Source: Leptobacterium flavescens
GTDB taxonomy: Bacteria; Bacteroidota; Bacteroidia; Flavobacteriales; Flavobacteriaceae
NCBI RefSeq assembly: GCF_010671605.1
Contig: NZ_JAABOO010000003.1
Location: 247,993 to 311,992, forward strand
Length of the DNA: 64,000 nucleotides
Direction of reading: 5' to 3'
Position 1 is the stretch's first letter, and each line of letters begins with the position of its first letter. The notes under the pieces are model-generated. The model was not told the DNA's origin and searched no databases. It worked only from the letters and a program-made list of their open reading frames with translations. This document shows, one piece after another, positions 37,801 through 45,099 of this stretch. The translations under genes and the position numbers were made by a program.

Positions 37801-38012
37801 ACGTGGTAGACCTTAAGTTCCTACAGGATTTCTCAATCAACGCATGGGGTAAAAAACACACCCTTCAGCTTACAGCAGATATCTTTAACTTCACTAACCT
37901 GCTTAACAGCGACTGGGGAGTACGTAGATTCCGTTCCAGGAAGCGTTGGTCTGATCAGAACAGAGAGTACAGGTACTACTCCTACTTTCAGTTTCGATCC
38001 TACTATTGTTGA
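34866..38012 (+). CDS. Oar-like TonB-dependent receptor, C-terminus frameshifted
   Basis: A 1048-residue open frame with a signal peptide (FTLVATAAFSQ), a carboxypeptidase-regulatory-like domain (about 25-115) and a plug with AIYIDGAISNDVFGLAGSGT and FDVRIAGFAGGAISAVTRSG, as in Oar-type receptors of Myxococcus and Bacteroidota. Codon use is strongly biased (AAC, TTC, CTT, GGA), suggesting high expression. After DWGVRRF the reading frame turns into an unlikely basic tail (RSRKRWSDQNREYRYYSYF) and stops at 38010-38012. One extra base near 37931-37932 explains this: the other frame continues to a normal barrel end at 38094. Confidence 0.85.
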   Translation: MKTIYNWFLTAVFTLVATAAFSQGVTTSALGGKVTDNVGEPLAGANVVAIHVPSGTKYGAVTDFDGLYRISNMRVGGPYTVTISYVGFNDFVRSNQFLDLGQTKRISTQLSESTTALDEVVITAQAAGGVFSANKTGSETTINRRQIQTQPAASRSIADFVRLTPEAQITEGNDGFSVSFAGQNNRLNAIYIDGAISNDVFGLAGSGTNGGQTGANPFSVDAIESFQVQLAPFDVRIAGFAGGAISAVTRSGTNNWEGSTYYFLRNESLAGKTPPDLVGDGESREKLDDFTAQTYGFRVGGPIVKDKLFFFLNYERQDDETPQPFQFSNYTGDTDQAGIDNLRQFLINTYGYDPGGFSNNTRTLVRDNITARLDWNINDNHKLSFRYSWNSIDNLEARSSNNFNIGFINGSEFFESVTNTASLEWNAQFGNKFANSLILGYTRVRDDRDPSGSPFPTVDIRDGNGTISFGAEPFSTANLLDQDIFTITNNFEIYAGKHTITLGTHNEFASIKNLFFAFNFGDYTYNSVQDFINNENLDFYQRGYSLLPGTGIGDDSSGAAEFDVAQLGFYVQDEIQFTDNFRLSAGIRFDLPLWEDGIVNDDFNNRTIPILEAAGKDLQGARVGRGVSPILHVSPRVGFNWDVNGDRSTQVRGGFGIFTSRLPLVWPGGTYNNNGVTGGFGASFNIPGDITFNPDVNNQPVNVAPGTGGVGGNVDLFASGFRLPQVLKYSVGVDQRLPWWGLIASFDGIFNDNIQTVFYENLNIGDPVSFYEGADNRPRYSDSFGDLLDNTYGRVILASNTNAGSSYTASVTIRKPFTNGFAGSATYSYGNAFAIFDLTSSQNSSQWRNHETVNGKNSNLPTTRSDFAQGHRIVANVSYEHKWNDNVKSTIGLFYEGSQAQPFSYIYREGPDLLNDDSRDNALIYVPANQNEITLVERNGVSPEAQWQALNAFIEGNDYLRSRRGDYAERNGDRGPWSHVVDLKFLQDFSINAWGKKHTLQLTADIFNFTNLLNSDWGVRRFRSRKRWSDQNREYRYYSYFQFRSYYC

Positions 38013-38094
38013 CAGACTTGAAATTATCGATGATGCTGGTATCCAGTCTTCAAGATGGCAAATGCAGATCGGTATCAGATATATCTTCGAATAA
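37931..38094 (+). pseudogene. Out-of-frame C-terminal end of the Oar-like receptor
   Basis: Removing one C from the CC at 37931-37932 reads VPGSVGLIRTESTGTT and onward to SSRWQMQIGIRYIFE, then TAA at 38092-38094. This is the expected last barrel strands with an aromatic C-terminal motif. Either a sequencing/assembly error or a genuine frameshift. Confidence 0.75.
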
Positions 38095-38128
38095 GGTATA
38101 GATACTGACAAGCGTTAAAATATAAAGG

Positions 38129-38162
38129 AAAAGCCCCTGACTTGAGAGTCGGGGGTTTTTTT
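38129..38162 (+). terminator. Terminator after the Oar-like receptor
   Basis: AAAAGCCCCTGACT pairs with AGTCGGGGGTTTT (loop TGAG), followed by more T. It lies after 38094, consistent with the longer original gene. Confidence 0.85.
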
Positions 38163-38176
38163 ATGCATTAAATCCT

Positions 38177-38184
38177 TATTTTTG
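38177..38184 (+). promoter_or_regulatory. -7 element of the four-TM protein gene
   Basis: TATTTTTG is an exact TAnnTTTG match, 22 nt before the ATG at 38207. Confidence 0.4.
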
Positions 38185-38206
38185 TTACACACTAAAAAAA
38201 TTAACC

Positions 38207-38647
38207 ATGTACGAAACTGTTAGAGTACTTCATTCCTATTGGGCGTATCTGGCCCTTTTAATTTTATTATTTGCCAGTATAAATGCTGTTCTCGGGTTTA
38301 GCGGGAACAGAGATTTTAAGAACAAAGACCTTAGAATAAGCCTGTTCGGACTTATCTTCTCGCATATCCAGCTACTTATAGGCCTTGTATTGTATTTTGT
38401 ATCCGCACGTTTTGCCATGTGGAGCGAAATAGGGATGGGCGGAATTATGAAAGACAGTGTTTCCAGACTGTATCTGGTAGAACACCCTATAGTTAATATC
38501 CTGGCCATTGTGCTGATTACCATTGGTTGGTCCAAGCATAAAAAACAGGAAACCTCCAAAAAGAAATTCGGAAAGATAGGCCTCTTCTATACATTGGGGC
38601 TGATCCTTATTTTAAGCCGTATCCCGTGGGATGTATGGTTTAGCTAG
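38207..38647 (+). CDS. Four-TM membrane protein of unknown function
   Basis: A 146-residue protein with four hydrophobic helices (about 8-30, 45-66, 88-108, 121-142) and conserved-looking histidines in LHSYWAYL, IFSHIQLLIG and LVEHPIVNI, one per helix near membrane positions. Such spacing is reminiscent of small heme-binding or cytochrome b561-like membrane proteins, but no family can be assigned with certainty. It is monocistronic, between two terminators. Confidence 0.75.
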   Translation: MYETVRVLHSYWAYLALLILLFASINAVLGFSGNRDFKNKDLRISLFGLIFSHIQLLIGLVLYFVSARFAMWSEIGMGGIMKDSVSRLYLVEHPIVNILAIVLITIGWSKHKKQETSKKKFGKIGLFYTLGLILILSRIPWDVWFS

Positions 38648-38668
38648 GGAAATAAGATATAAATACAG

Positions 38669-38694
38669 AAAAAGCGCCGCTAAGGCGCTTTTTT
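38669..38694 (+). terminator. Terminator after the four-TM gene
   Basis: AAAGCGCC / GGCGCTTT stem with a short CTAA-type loop and seven T. Confidence 0.85.
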
Positions 38695-38714
38695 TATGTG
38701 TAGGGTGATGATAA

Positions 38715-38816
38715 TTACCCGTCCGGTGGTATACCTTCGGCATTTCCATGATCCGACCTGCCGCCGTAAATTAGCTGAGGATCCCGGATCTCATATTGTT
38801 TAAATGATTCCAACAT
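38715..38816 (-). CDS. Short peptide A (33 residues), GG-containing
   Basis: ATG at 38816, TAA at 38715-38717. The peptide begins MLESFKQYEIRDPQLIYGGR and continues with a hydrophilic tail ending IPPDG. The helical, charged first half and a Gly-Gly at 18-19 resemble short leader-type peptides found in Flavobacteria near bacteriocin-like genes. It lies 83 nt downstream of peptide B on the same strand, so they may be co-transcribed. Too short for strong evidence; could be a chance frame. Confidence 0.4.
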   Translation of the reverse strand: MLESFKQYEIRDPQLIYGGRSDHGNAEGIPPDG

Positions 38817-38898
38817 AATGTATTTGTTAAATGATTAGGAACAAGATAGAAAATAAAAACAGATCTAAGCTTGCTTTAAAAAAGGTGTTTTTTCAGGC

Positions 38899-39042
38899 TT
38901 ATCCGTTAGGCGGGATACAAGGCTTGTTCTTTGCCTTTTGCTTTACGGAAAAATCTTTGTCAATACCTGCCTTTACCGCATCGTACTGAAAAGCCGAAAT
39001 AATTTTTTTGTTGAGCTTAAGGCTCCTGATAGATTTTTTCAT
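38899..39042 (-). CDS. Short peptide B (47 residues), RiPP-precursor-like leader
   Basis: ATG at 39042, TAA at 38899-38901. The start MKKSIRSLKLNKKIISAF is the Bacteroidota natural-product-precursor leader pattern (K-x-LKLNKK-x-I), also seen in peptide D. The second half is basic and ends KPCIPPNG with one Cys; a GG cleavage site is replaced by AG at 25-26. It has a promoter-like element shared with peptide D. Function is inferred only from resemblance. Confidence 0.55.
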   Translation of the reverse strand: MKKSIRSLKLNKKIISAFQYDAVKAGIDKDFSVKQKAKNKPCIPPNG

Positions 39043-39069
39043 TGTATGAAGTTTAATGGTGATTAAAGT

Positions 39070-39117
39070 ATAAATATATCGATAATTAAAAGAAAATACT
39101 TACGGAAAAACCACAAT
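39070..39117 (-). promoter_or_regulatory. Peptide B promoter with bipartite element
   Basis: On the minus strand ATTGTGGTTTTTCC (39104-39117), 25 nt, then TATATTTAT (39070-39078), then CTTTAATC. The same elements with the same 25-nt spacing precede peptide D. Confidence 0.5.
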
Positions 39118-39370
39118 ATCAGATGCGGTAAAATGCAGGGAAACAATGCGATAAATGCCTGATCTATTGATAAAGCGAATAAATCTACCCGAAAATAATA
39201 AGATTTGAACAGGATGCCGGAACCAAAAGTTAAACTATTTATAAAGTAAAGTCAACCCTCTTCCTGCCATAATAAAAATACTACATTTAAAAAGGAGATA
39301 CACAAGCCGCATCAGGCAAAAAACAGCTTGCCGTATTTCTGTTTAGCCCTCCTTCAATAATGTTTTTAAC
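39118..39370. other. Non-coding interval between divergent peptide genes
   Basis: About 250 bp of AT-rich sequence with no supportable reading frame, repeat or RNA fold. It lies between the promoter of peptide B and the dyads upstream of peptide C. Confidence 0.5.
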
Positions 39371-39404
39371 AGACACAAAATGCGAGTGTCTATAAATGTT
39401 CGCA
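39371..39404. promoter_or_regulatory. Overlapping inverted repeats upstream of peptide C
   Basis: AGACAC (39371-39376) pairs with GTGTCT (39386-39391), and TGCGA (39381-39385) pairs with TCGCA (39400-39404). The two dyads interlock 27 nt before the peptide C ATG and could be alternative hairpins or an operator. Confidence 0.4.
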
Positions 39405-39430
39405 CCAACTTTAATTTTTAAAATTATGTT

Positions 39431-39604
39431 ATGTTAAAAGACATTTTGAACTTAAGCGGCTCAAAGAAGCTAAGCAAAGACGAACAAAAGAAAGTAAACG
39501 GAGGGGCAGGTCCGATCTGTGATCCTTTTACTCCCTGCCCTATAGCACCTCCATGCCCTCCCGGGACCATTGAAGTTTGCTGCCAATGTGTTCCCTGCTA
39601 TTAA
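39431..39604 (+). CDS. Short peptide C (57 residues), GG leader and Cys-rich core
   Basis: ATG at 39431, TAA at 39602-39604. The leader MLKDILNLSGSKKLSKDEQK ends in VNGG (Gly-Gly at 24-25), the bacteriocin-type leader pattern common in Flavobacteria. The 32-residue remainder has seven Cys (30, 36, 42, 50, 51, 53, 56) and many Pro (CPIAPPCPPG), suggesting a disulfide-rich or modified peptide. A clean terminator follows at 39629. No processing peptidase, transporter or modifying enzyme is in the window. Confidence 0.65.
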   Translation: MLKDILNLSGSKKLSKDEQKKVNGGAGPICDPFTPCPIAPPCPPGTIEVCCQCVPCY

Positions 39605-39628
39605 TTAAAGGAACTACATATAAAAAGG

Positions 39629-39656
39629 AACCCGAGGCAATGGCTTCGGGTTTTTT
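39629..39656 (+). terminator. Terminator after peptide C
   Basis: AACCCGAGGC / GCTTCGGGTT stem with a mismatch, followed by six T. The stop of the convergent nuclease gene lies at its end. Confidence 0.8.
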
Positions 39657-40725
39657 ATTCTGTTTTTCGTATCAGATAAATATATACCGGGAAATGATCG
39701 CTATAACCCCCTGTATAACTCCCGTGGGTATAGCCTCGTAAAGGATAACCCTTATATCTGCCGGAAGCAGTGCGCAACCAGAGTTTGTTAAAAATACCGG
39801 CTTTCCAGTAACGGTAACCTTCATCTTTTACCAGCAGGGAAGAACTGAGAAAGATCTGATCGAATAGATTCCACGTATCCCGATAAGCCAGGGAACCATA
39901 TCCTTTTTTATAGAGTTTTTCCATAGGATTAAAAAGAAAAGGCGAATTGCGTAGCTCTTTTTTGCCTCTTACCTGAAGTATCTTCCGAATGCTGCGATCT
40001 GTAGGGTTGTCGTTAAAATCGCCCATGCTTATAATCCTGGCCTGAATATCTGTCTTTAAGATCGAATCGATGATCTTTTTGTTTAAACGTGCGGCCTTAA
40101 TACGCTTATGTTCGTTTTTTAATATCCCTCCTCTTCGGGAAGGCCAATGATTAATAATTAAAAATACTTCCTCTCCATCCAGATAACCGCAGACTACCAA
40201 TAGATCCCTGCTGTGGTATGAATAACCTGCTTCATTGAGTAATTCCAGAGGATAACTCTTAAAAGCCGATACTATAAAACAGTCCTCCTTATAGAGGAGC
40301 GCTACATCAATCCCTCTTGGATCTTTGGAATCCTGATGCACTATTCGGTAAACAACCCCCGCCTTCCTTAATTCCTTTGTGATGTCATCGAGCACGGCTT
40401 TGTTTTCAATTTCTGCCAGCCCGATAATGTCAGGAGGGCTGCCGCTGGTTTCCTTTCCAATTTGTCCAATGACTTTCGAAATCTTCCTTATTTTGTCTTT
40501 ATATGAGATCGAATTCCATTTGTATTTGCCCGAAGGGGTGTATGCATCATCAAAAGTATCCGGATGGTCAATGGTATCGAATAAATTTTCCACATTATAA
40601 AAAGCCACGGTTCTTATAAGGTAGGCTGAATTGTTCTGTGAATAAAGATCAAAACCACATAAACAGATAAAAGCAACAGACCAATAATATATGGATTGCA
40701 AAACCTCATTATTTAAAGAATACAT
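39655..40725 (-). CDS. Secreted endonuclease/exonuclease/phosphatase-family protein
   Basis: A 356-residue EEP-fold hydrolase with a signal-like N-terminus (WSVAFICLCGFDLYSQ). Active-site blocks: FYNVENLFDT (Asn), IIGLAEIENKAVLDD (metal Glu), INHWPSRRGG, MGDFNDNPTD (Asp/Asn) and the C-terminal GGYSDHFPVYIYL (Asp-His). This EEP subgroup in Bacteroidota is secreted and probably cuts DNA or phosphodiesters. It is divergent from a TonB receptor and DUF5689 gene, a grouping that points to nucleic acid or phosphate acquisition. Confidence 0.85.
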   Translation of the reverse strand: MYSLNNEVLQSIYYWSVAFICLCGFDLYSQNNSAYLIRTVAFYNVENLFDTIDHPDTFDDAYTPSGKYKWNSISYKDKIRKISKVIGQIGKETSGSPPDIIGLAEIENKAVLDDITKELRKAGVVYRIVHQDSKDPRGIDVALLYKEDCFIVSAFKSYPLELLNEAGYSYHSRDLLVVCGYLDGEEVFLIINHWPSRRGGILKNEHKRIKAARLNKKIIDSILKTDIQARIISMGDFNDNPTDRSIRKILQVRGKKELRNSPFLFNPMEKLYKKGYGSLAYRDTWNLFDQIFLSSSLLVKDEGYRYWKAGIFNKLWLRTASGRYKGYPLRGYTHGSYTGGYSDHFPVYIYLIRKTE

Positions 40726-40786
40726 TGTAATAAAAGTAGGAAAAATAATATAAAAAATTATATATTAGCACCTCAATACACAAGAA

Positions 40787-43516
40787 ATGAGTAAAAGCAA
40801 TTACACTTTATTGTTTTTAGTCGTTCCTGCTTTTGTCATCTCCCAGTCAACAGCTTCCGTTAGAGGCAGGATTGAAGATAAAAGACTGAAGAAGGGAATA
40901 ACAAACGCCTTTCTGACCATTGAAAGCCTGGATCTTAAGCAAAGGTCTGATATAAGTGGGAATTTCAATCTCCATGGACTTCCGGAGGGTGTTTTCGTTC
41001 TTCTGATCAAAGCTGAGACTTATGAATCTTTGAGGATTCCTGTAAAATTACAGGCAGGTATAAGCCTTGATCTGGGGGTGCTGTTTATGGAAAAGAATAT
41101 AAGGCAGCAATTGGATAACCTGATCTTACTCTCTGATAACGATTTTCAGGCCGAAGAAGAAGTGAGTTTTTCCCCTGGTATTTTGCAGGCTTCCAGAGAT
41201 ATTTTTGTTCGGAAGGCAGCCTTCGATTTCGGACAGGCTTTTTTTAGGATCAGAGGCTATGATTCGAGAGAAGCCAGGGTATTTATAAATGGAGTCCTCA
41301 TGAATAAGCTGTTTAACGGCAGGCCCAACTGGAATAATTGGGGAGGCCTGAATACTGTTATGAGCAACCAGGATTATACACATGGGTTATCTCCGGGACC
41401 CCACAATATTAATGGGCTTCTGGGAACAACTTATATCTCTACCCGGGCATCTGAATACAGAAAAGGATTCAGGTTTTCGGTTTCAGGATCAGACAGGGCA
41501 TATTCAGGCCGCCTGATGGCAAGCTATAATTCAGGTTTTAAAGCTGACGGACTCTCCTACTCTGTTTCAGCTTCCAGAAGATGGACTAATGAAGGGTATG
41601 TTGATGGTACTTTGTACGATGCTTATTCCTTTTTTATATCTGCAGAATATAAAGCGGGAAACAAATCGGCTGTTAGCCTGACGTCTGTTCTTGCAAATAA
41701 CAGAAGAGGACAATCCACTGCCATTACCGATGAAGTTTTTAAACTTGGAGGAAGGCGCTACAATCCTTTTTGGGGCGAGCAGGAAGGGAAGAACAGGAAC
41801 TCCAGGATCAGAACAATTCGGGAACCCGTAATTATGTTGAATTATTTCTTTGATGGTGATAAGGTAAAATGGAATTCAGGCCTTAGTTATCAACTCGGAT
41901 CTTTTGGTCGCAGCAGACTTGCCTATTTTAATGCTCCCGATCCCAGTCCGGTGTACTTTCGTAAGCTACCAAGTTTCTATATCAATAGCCCTGGCAGTCC
42001 TAATTTTGAGAATGCTAAACTTGCAAAGGAAGCCTTTCTGGATGATCCCCAAATAGACTGGAATGCGATCTATCTGGCTAACCGGAACCGTGAAAAAAGC
42101 GCGTACCTTATTCAGGAAGACCGGACGGATGATCGTCAGCTTACCGTAAATACAAATGTTTTTTTCAGGATAAGCAATACTTTAAATTTTACGGGAGATT
42201 TTTTATACCGAACACTTGAATCAGATAATTATGCGCTGATCAAGGATCTGCTCGGCAGTGACTTTCACGAAGACCTGGATCCTTTCAGCAATACGAGGAA
42301 TGATATGGAAAACCCTCCGGTAAAGAAAGAAGACGACAGGTTTTCCTATAGTTATCTTTTAAGCGCAAAAGAGTTTATATTTTCTCCCCGTATCCGGTTG
42401 AAACCCGGAAAATGGGATGCTTATCTGTCCGGAGAATTTTCCCGGACTTTTTTTGAGAGAGCAGGAGAATTTTTAAATGAACGTTTCCCGCTAAATTCAC
42501 TTGGGAAAAGCAAAGAGATCGGATTCTCGACTCATAGGGTTAAAAGCGGAATTGAATACAAACTATCCGAAAGGCATTTTGTTAATGCCCATGCAGTATA
42601 TGGAAAGAGAGCTCCCGTTTTAAGAGATATCTGGATCAATCCCAGAGAACACAATTCTTCTGTTCCCGGGATAAAACCTGAAAGAATATTTGGAACAGAG
42701 ATCGCATACTTAATGCGTCTTCCGGAGATAAAGGCAAGGCTTACCGCCTATTACACCAGCTTTGCGGACCAGACAGATATAAGCTTCTTTTTTGTTGAAG
42801 GAGGCTTTGGTTCTGATTTTGTACAGGAGGTTGTTAGCGGAATAGATAAACAACATAAAGGGTTGGAATTGGGTTTTGAATATCAGGCTTCGCCTTTAAT
42901 AAAACTTACAGTGGCAGCGGCTCTCGGAAACTTTATTTATAAGGATGATGCATTGCTGAACATAAACTTTGATACAGCCGGAGATCAGCTGCCTATTAAT
43001 AAGGAAGGGAAATTAGATTTAAGTCTAACCAATATTAAGGGAGCCCGTTTGGGTAATGGCCCACAACAGGCATGTTCTGTTGGTGTTGAGTATCGGGCTC
43101 CTGAATATTGGTGGATAGGTCTTAGTGCAAATCACTTAAGCCATAATTACCTCGGTATTTCTAAAATATTGAGAACTGAAAGTTTTAAAACAGATCCGGA
43201 AACCGGAAAGCCTCATCCGGATGCTTCCGAAGAAAGCATAAAAAACCTTTTGCAACAGGAGCGTCTGCCAGATGTTTATTTGCTGAATATGACGGGAGGC
43301 AAATCCTGGTTGATCAAAAATAAATATATAAGCCTGTTTGCCAGTATTAATAATGTGTTTGATATGATCTATAAGACCGGGGGTTTTGAACAGAGCAGAA
43401 AAGGGAATTTCGGGCAATTTGTCCGGGATCGCTCCCGCGAAACTCCTTCTTTTGGTTCCCGATACTGGTTTGGACAGGGAAGAACATTCTTTATCAACCT
43501 GGGGGTTAGTTTTTAA
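40787..43516 (+). CDS. TonB-dependent receptor linked to nuclease and DUF5689 genes
   Basis: A 909-residue receptor with a signal peptide (LLFLVVPAFVISQS), a carboxypeptidase-regulatory-like domain (about 20-105), a plug with FDFGQAFFRIRGYDSREARV and GLLGTTYISTRAS, and a barrel ending in FFINLGVSF. It is not of the SusC type, and no SusD is adjacent. It is followed after 11 bp by a DUF5689/lamin-tail lipoprotein and divergent from a secreted EEP nuclease. Import of nucleic acid fragments is inferred from context only. Confidence 0.85.
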   Translation: MSKSNYTLLFLVVPAFVISQSTASVRGRIEDKRLKKGITNAFLTIESLDLKQRSDISGNFNLHGLPEGVFVLLIKAETYESLRIPVKLQAGISLDLGVLFMEKNIRQQLDNLILLSDNDFQAEEEVSFSPGILQASRDIFVRKAAFDFGQAFFRIRGYDSREARVFINGVLMNKLFNGRPNWNNWGGLNTVMSNQDYTHGLSPGPHNINGLLGTTYISTRASEYRKGFRFSVSGSDRAYSGRLMASYNSGFKADGLSYSVSASRRWTNEGYVDGTLYDAYSFFISAEYKAGNKSAVSLTSVLANNRRGQSTAITDEVFKLGGRRYNPFWGEQEGKNRNSRIRTIREPVIMLNYFFDGDKVKWNSGLSYQLGSFGRSRLAYFNAPDPSPVYFRKLPSFYINSPGSPNFENAKLAKEAFLDDPQIDWNAIYLANRNREKSAYLIQEDRTDDRQLTVNTNVFFRISNTLNFTGDFLYRTLESDNYALIKDLLGSDFHEDLDPFSNTRNDMENPPVKKEDDRFSYSYLLSAKEFIFSPRIRLKPGKWDAYLSGEFSRTFFERAGEFLNERFPLNSLGKSKEIGFSTHRVKSGIEYKLSERHFVNAHAVYGKRAPVLRDIWINPREHNSSVPGIKPERIFGTEIAYLMRLPEIKARLTAYYTSFADQTDISFFFVEGGFGSDFVQEVVSGIDKQHKGLELGFEYQASPLIKLTVAAALGNFIYKDDALLNINFDTAGDQLPINKEGKLDLSLTNIKGARLGNGPQQACSVGVEYRAPEYWWIGLSANHLSHNYLGISKILRTESFKTDPETGKPHPDASEESIKNLLQQERLPDVYLLNMTGGKSWLIKNKYISLFASINNVFDMIYKTGGFEQSRKGNFGQFVRDRSRETPSFGSRYWFGQGRTFFINLGVSF

Positions 43517-43527
43517 CAGGAAAGAGA

Positions 43528-44862
43528 ATGTGTATTAAACATACAGCTATATGGATGCTGTTTTTGGCAGTAATTTTCGGCTGTGTTCAAAATAATGATT
43601 TTGATACACCAGATGCTATTTGCCTGGAGAAGGGACTGGTGCCGAATGCAACTTTTGCACAGGTCAAAGAACTGTACAATGGGGAGGTGGTTAGGATCAG
43701 GAAGGAAATGATCATAGAAGCATATGTGATTTCCAGTGACAAATCGGGAAATTTTTATGGCAGCCTGCATTTTCAGGATGCCCCACAAGATCCTGATGAG
43801 GGATTTCAGATAGACCTCGATATGCGAAGCACTCATCTTTTTTATCCCCCAGGGACTAAGCTGTTTATAAAGTTAAAGGGTCTTTACCTGGGTAAAACCA
43901 GAGATGTATTCAAGTTGGGAGGGGTATTTACAAACCCGGGCGGGAATCTTTCGGTAGGGAGATTACCTTCAGCTAAGATCAGATCTCATGTATTTGTTTC
44001 CTGTGCATCTCCCGAAATTATTATTCCTCAGACAAGAACAATCGCATCTTTAAATGATTCCCTGATCAATACATTGATCCGGTTGGATGGAGTACAGTTT
44101 AAAGATACCAAAGGTTTTTATGCCGAAGATCATAGTATCACCAATTGCGATCTAAGCCTGCCGCTGGAAGGGAGTCCCTATGCCGATTTCGCTACAAAGC
44201 CGGTCAATCCGTTGAACGGCTCCCTGACGGGTATTGTGTTGCCGTTTAAAGATGGATATCTCCTGCGTATAAGAGATACCAATGATGTTGTTTTTGATAA
44301 TGAATACAGGATTTGCGCTGTAAACAAGACCGAAAATGTTTTTTTCTCCGAACTGGCCGACCCTGATAATAATCCGGGAGCCAGGTTTATAGAACTGTAC
44401 AATTCCGAGGAGGTAGACCTAGACTTGCAAAACTGGCAGATCAGAAGATATACGAACAACAGCCCTGAAGTGAGTTCTACTCTGGATCTTTCCGGGCATA
44501 AAATAAAGGCGGATGAGACATTTGTAATTGCAGCCAATGCAGAAGAATTTGAGAGTGTATTCGGTTTTGCACCCGACCTGCATGGAGGAGCCAATGGCCC
44601 TGCGGGTTCTAATGGTGATGATAACCTGGAACTGGTTGATCCGGACGGTAAAGTAATTGATGTTTTTGGCCGGATAGGGGAAAATGGTTCCGGAACAGAT
44701 CATGAATTTGAAGATGGGAAAGCCGTGCGTAAACCGGAGATCGTAAAGGGAAATTCAATCTACACTTTTAAAGAATGGATCATCTACAACGATGAAGGGA
44801 AGGCCGGTACGATCCGGGCTCCTCAAAATGCTCCTGAGGATTTTAACCCGGGAATACGATAA
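43528..44862 (+). CDS. DUF5689 and lamin-tail-domain lipoprotein
   Basis: A 444-residue lipoprotein; the signal ends in LAVIFGC. Residues about 30-265 match the DUF5689 OB-like pattern (VRIRKEMIIEAYVISSDKSG, LFIKLKGLYLGKTRDVFKLG). Residues about 270-420 form a lamin-tail-like domain (VFFSELADPDNNPGARFIEL, then YNSEEVDLDLQNWQIRRYTN). Lamin-tail domains in bacteria often accompany secreted nucleases. It is the second gene of the receptor operon and probably the surface-exposed binding partner. Confidence 0.82.
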   Translation: MCIKHTAIWMLFLAVIFGCVQNNDFDTPDAICLEKGLVPNATFAQVKELYNGEVVRIRKEMIIEAYVISSDKSGNFYGSLHFQDAPQDPDEGFQIDLDMRSTHLFYPPGTKLFIKLKGLYLGKTRDVFKLGGVFTNPGGNLSVGRLPSAKIRSHVFVSCASPEIIIPQTRTIASLNDSLINTLIRLDGVQFKDTKGFYAEDHSITNCDLSLPLEGSPYADFATKPVNPLNGSLTGIVLPFKDGYLLRIRDTNDVVFDNEYRICAVNKTENVFFSELADPDNNPGARFIELYNSEEVDLDLQNWQIRRYTNNSPEVSSTLDLSGHKIKADETFVIAANAEEFESVFGFAPDLHGGANGPAGSNGDDNLELVDPDGKVIDVFGRIGENGSGTDHEFEDGKAVRKPEIVKGNSIYTFKEWIIYNDEGKAGTIRAPQNAPEDFNPGIR

Positions 44863-44877
44863 TCTTAAAAACAAAAA

Positions 44878-44908
44878 GGGAAAAGAAAAGCGAACCGAAG
44901 TTCGCTTG
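44878..44908 (-). terminator. Terminator of peptide D gene
   Basis: AAGCGAAC / GTTCGCTT with loop CGAA (44887-44906). On the minus strand it runs into TTTTCTTTT. It may also stop the convergent DUF5689 operon. Confidence 0.75.
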
Positions 44909-44912
44909 TTAA

Positions 44913-45077
44913 TTATTGATGGTTGCAACCGGGTCTTTCCGAAGGTGCCTGTGGACAGTCGTCTGTTCCGCATATACACGACCCTGTACCAAGGCGTCCT
45001 CCTTTTAACTCTTGAGATGATAAGTTACTGATCAGTTTTTTCTGAAGTTTTAGACTTTTAAGATTTCTTTTTTTCAT
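44913..45077 (-). CDS. Short peptide D (54 residues), class I lanthipeptide/natural-product-precursor-like
   Basis: ATG at 45077, TAA at 44913-44915. The leader MKKRNLKSLKLQKKLISNLS continues to QELKGG (Gly-Gly at 26-27), a textbook pattern for Bacteroidota GG-leader precursors. The 27-residue core holds four Cys (34, 36, 41, 51) with Ser/Thr residues between. A dedicated promoter (shared architecture with peptide B) and terminator make it a transcription unit of its own. No lanthionine synthetase or PCAT transporter is visible within the window. Confidence 0.7.
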   Translation of the reverse strand: MKKRNLKSLKLQKKLISNLSSQELKGGRLGTGSCICGTDDCPQAPSERPGCNHQ

Positions 45078-45099
45078 GATTTAATGTTTTGATTAAGAC

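Noticed and set aside
38648..39430. Possible insertion-sequence remnant in the gene-poor stretch
   Set aside because: No transposase fragments, terminal inverted repeats or target duplications were found; the interval is explained by short peptide genes and their regulatory regions.
39655..40725. Calling the secreted EEP protein an exodeoxyribonuclease III
   Set aside because: It has a signal peptide and belongs to a different EEP subgroup; the true Xth is at 54734-55498.
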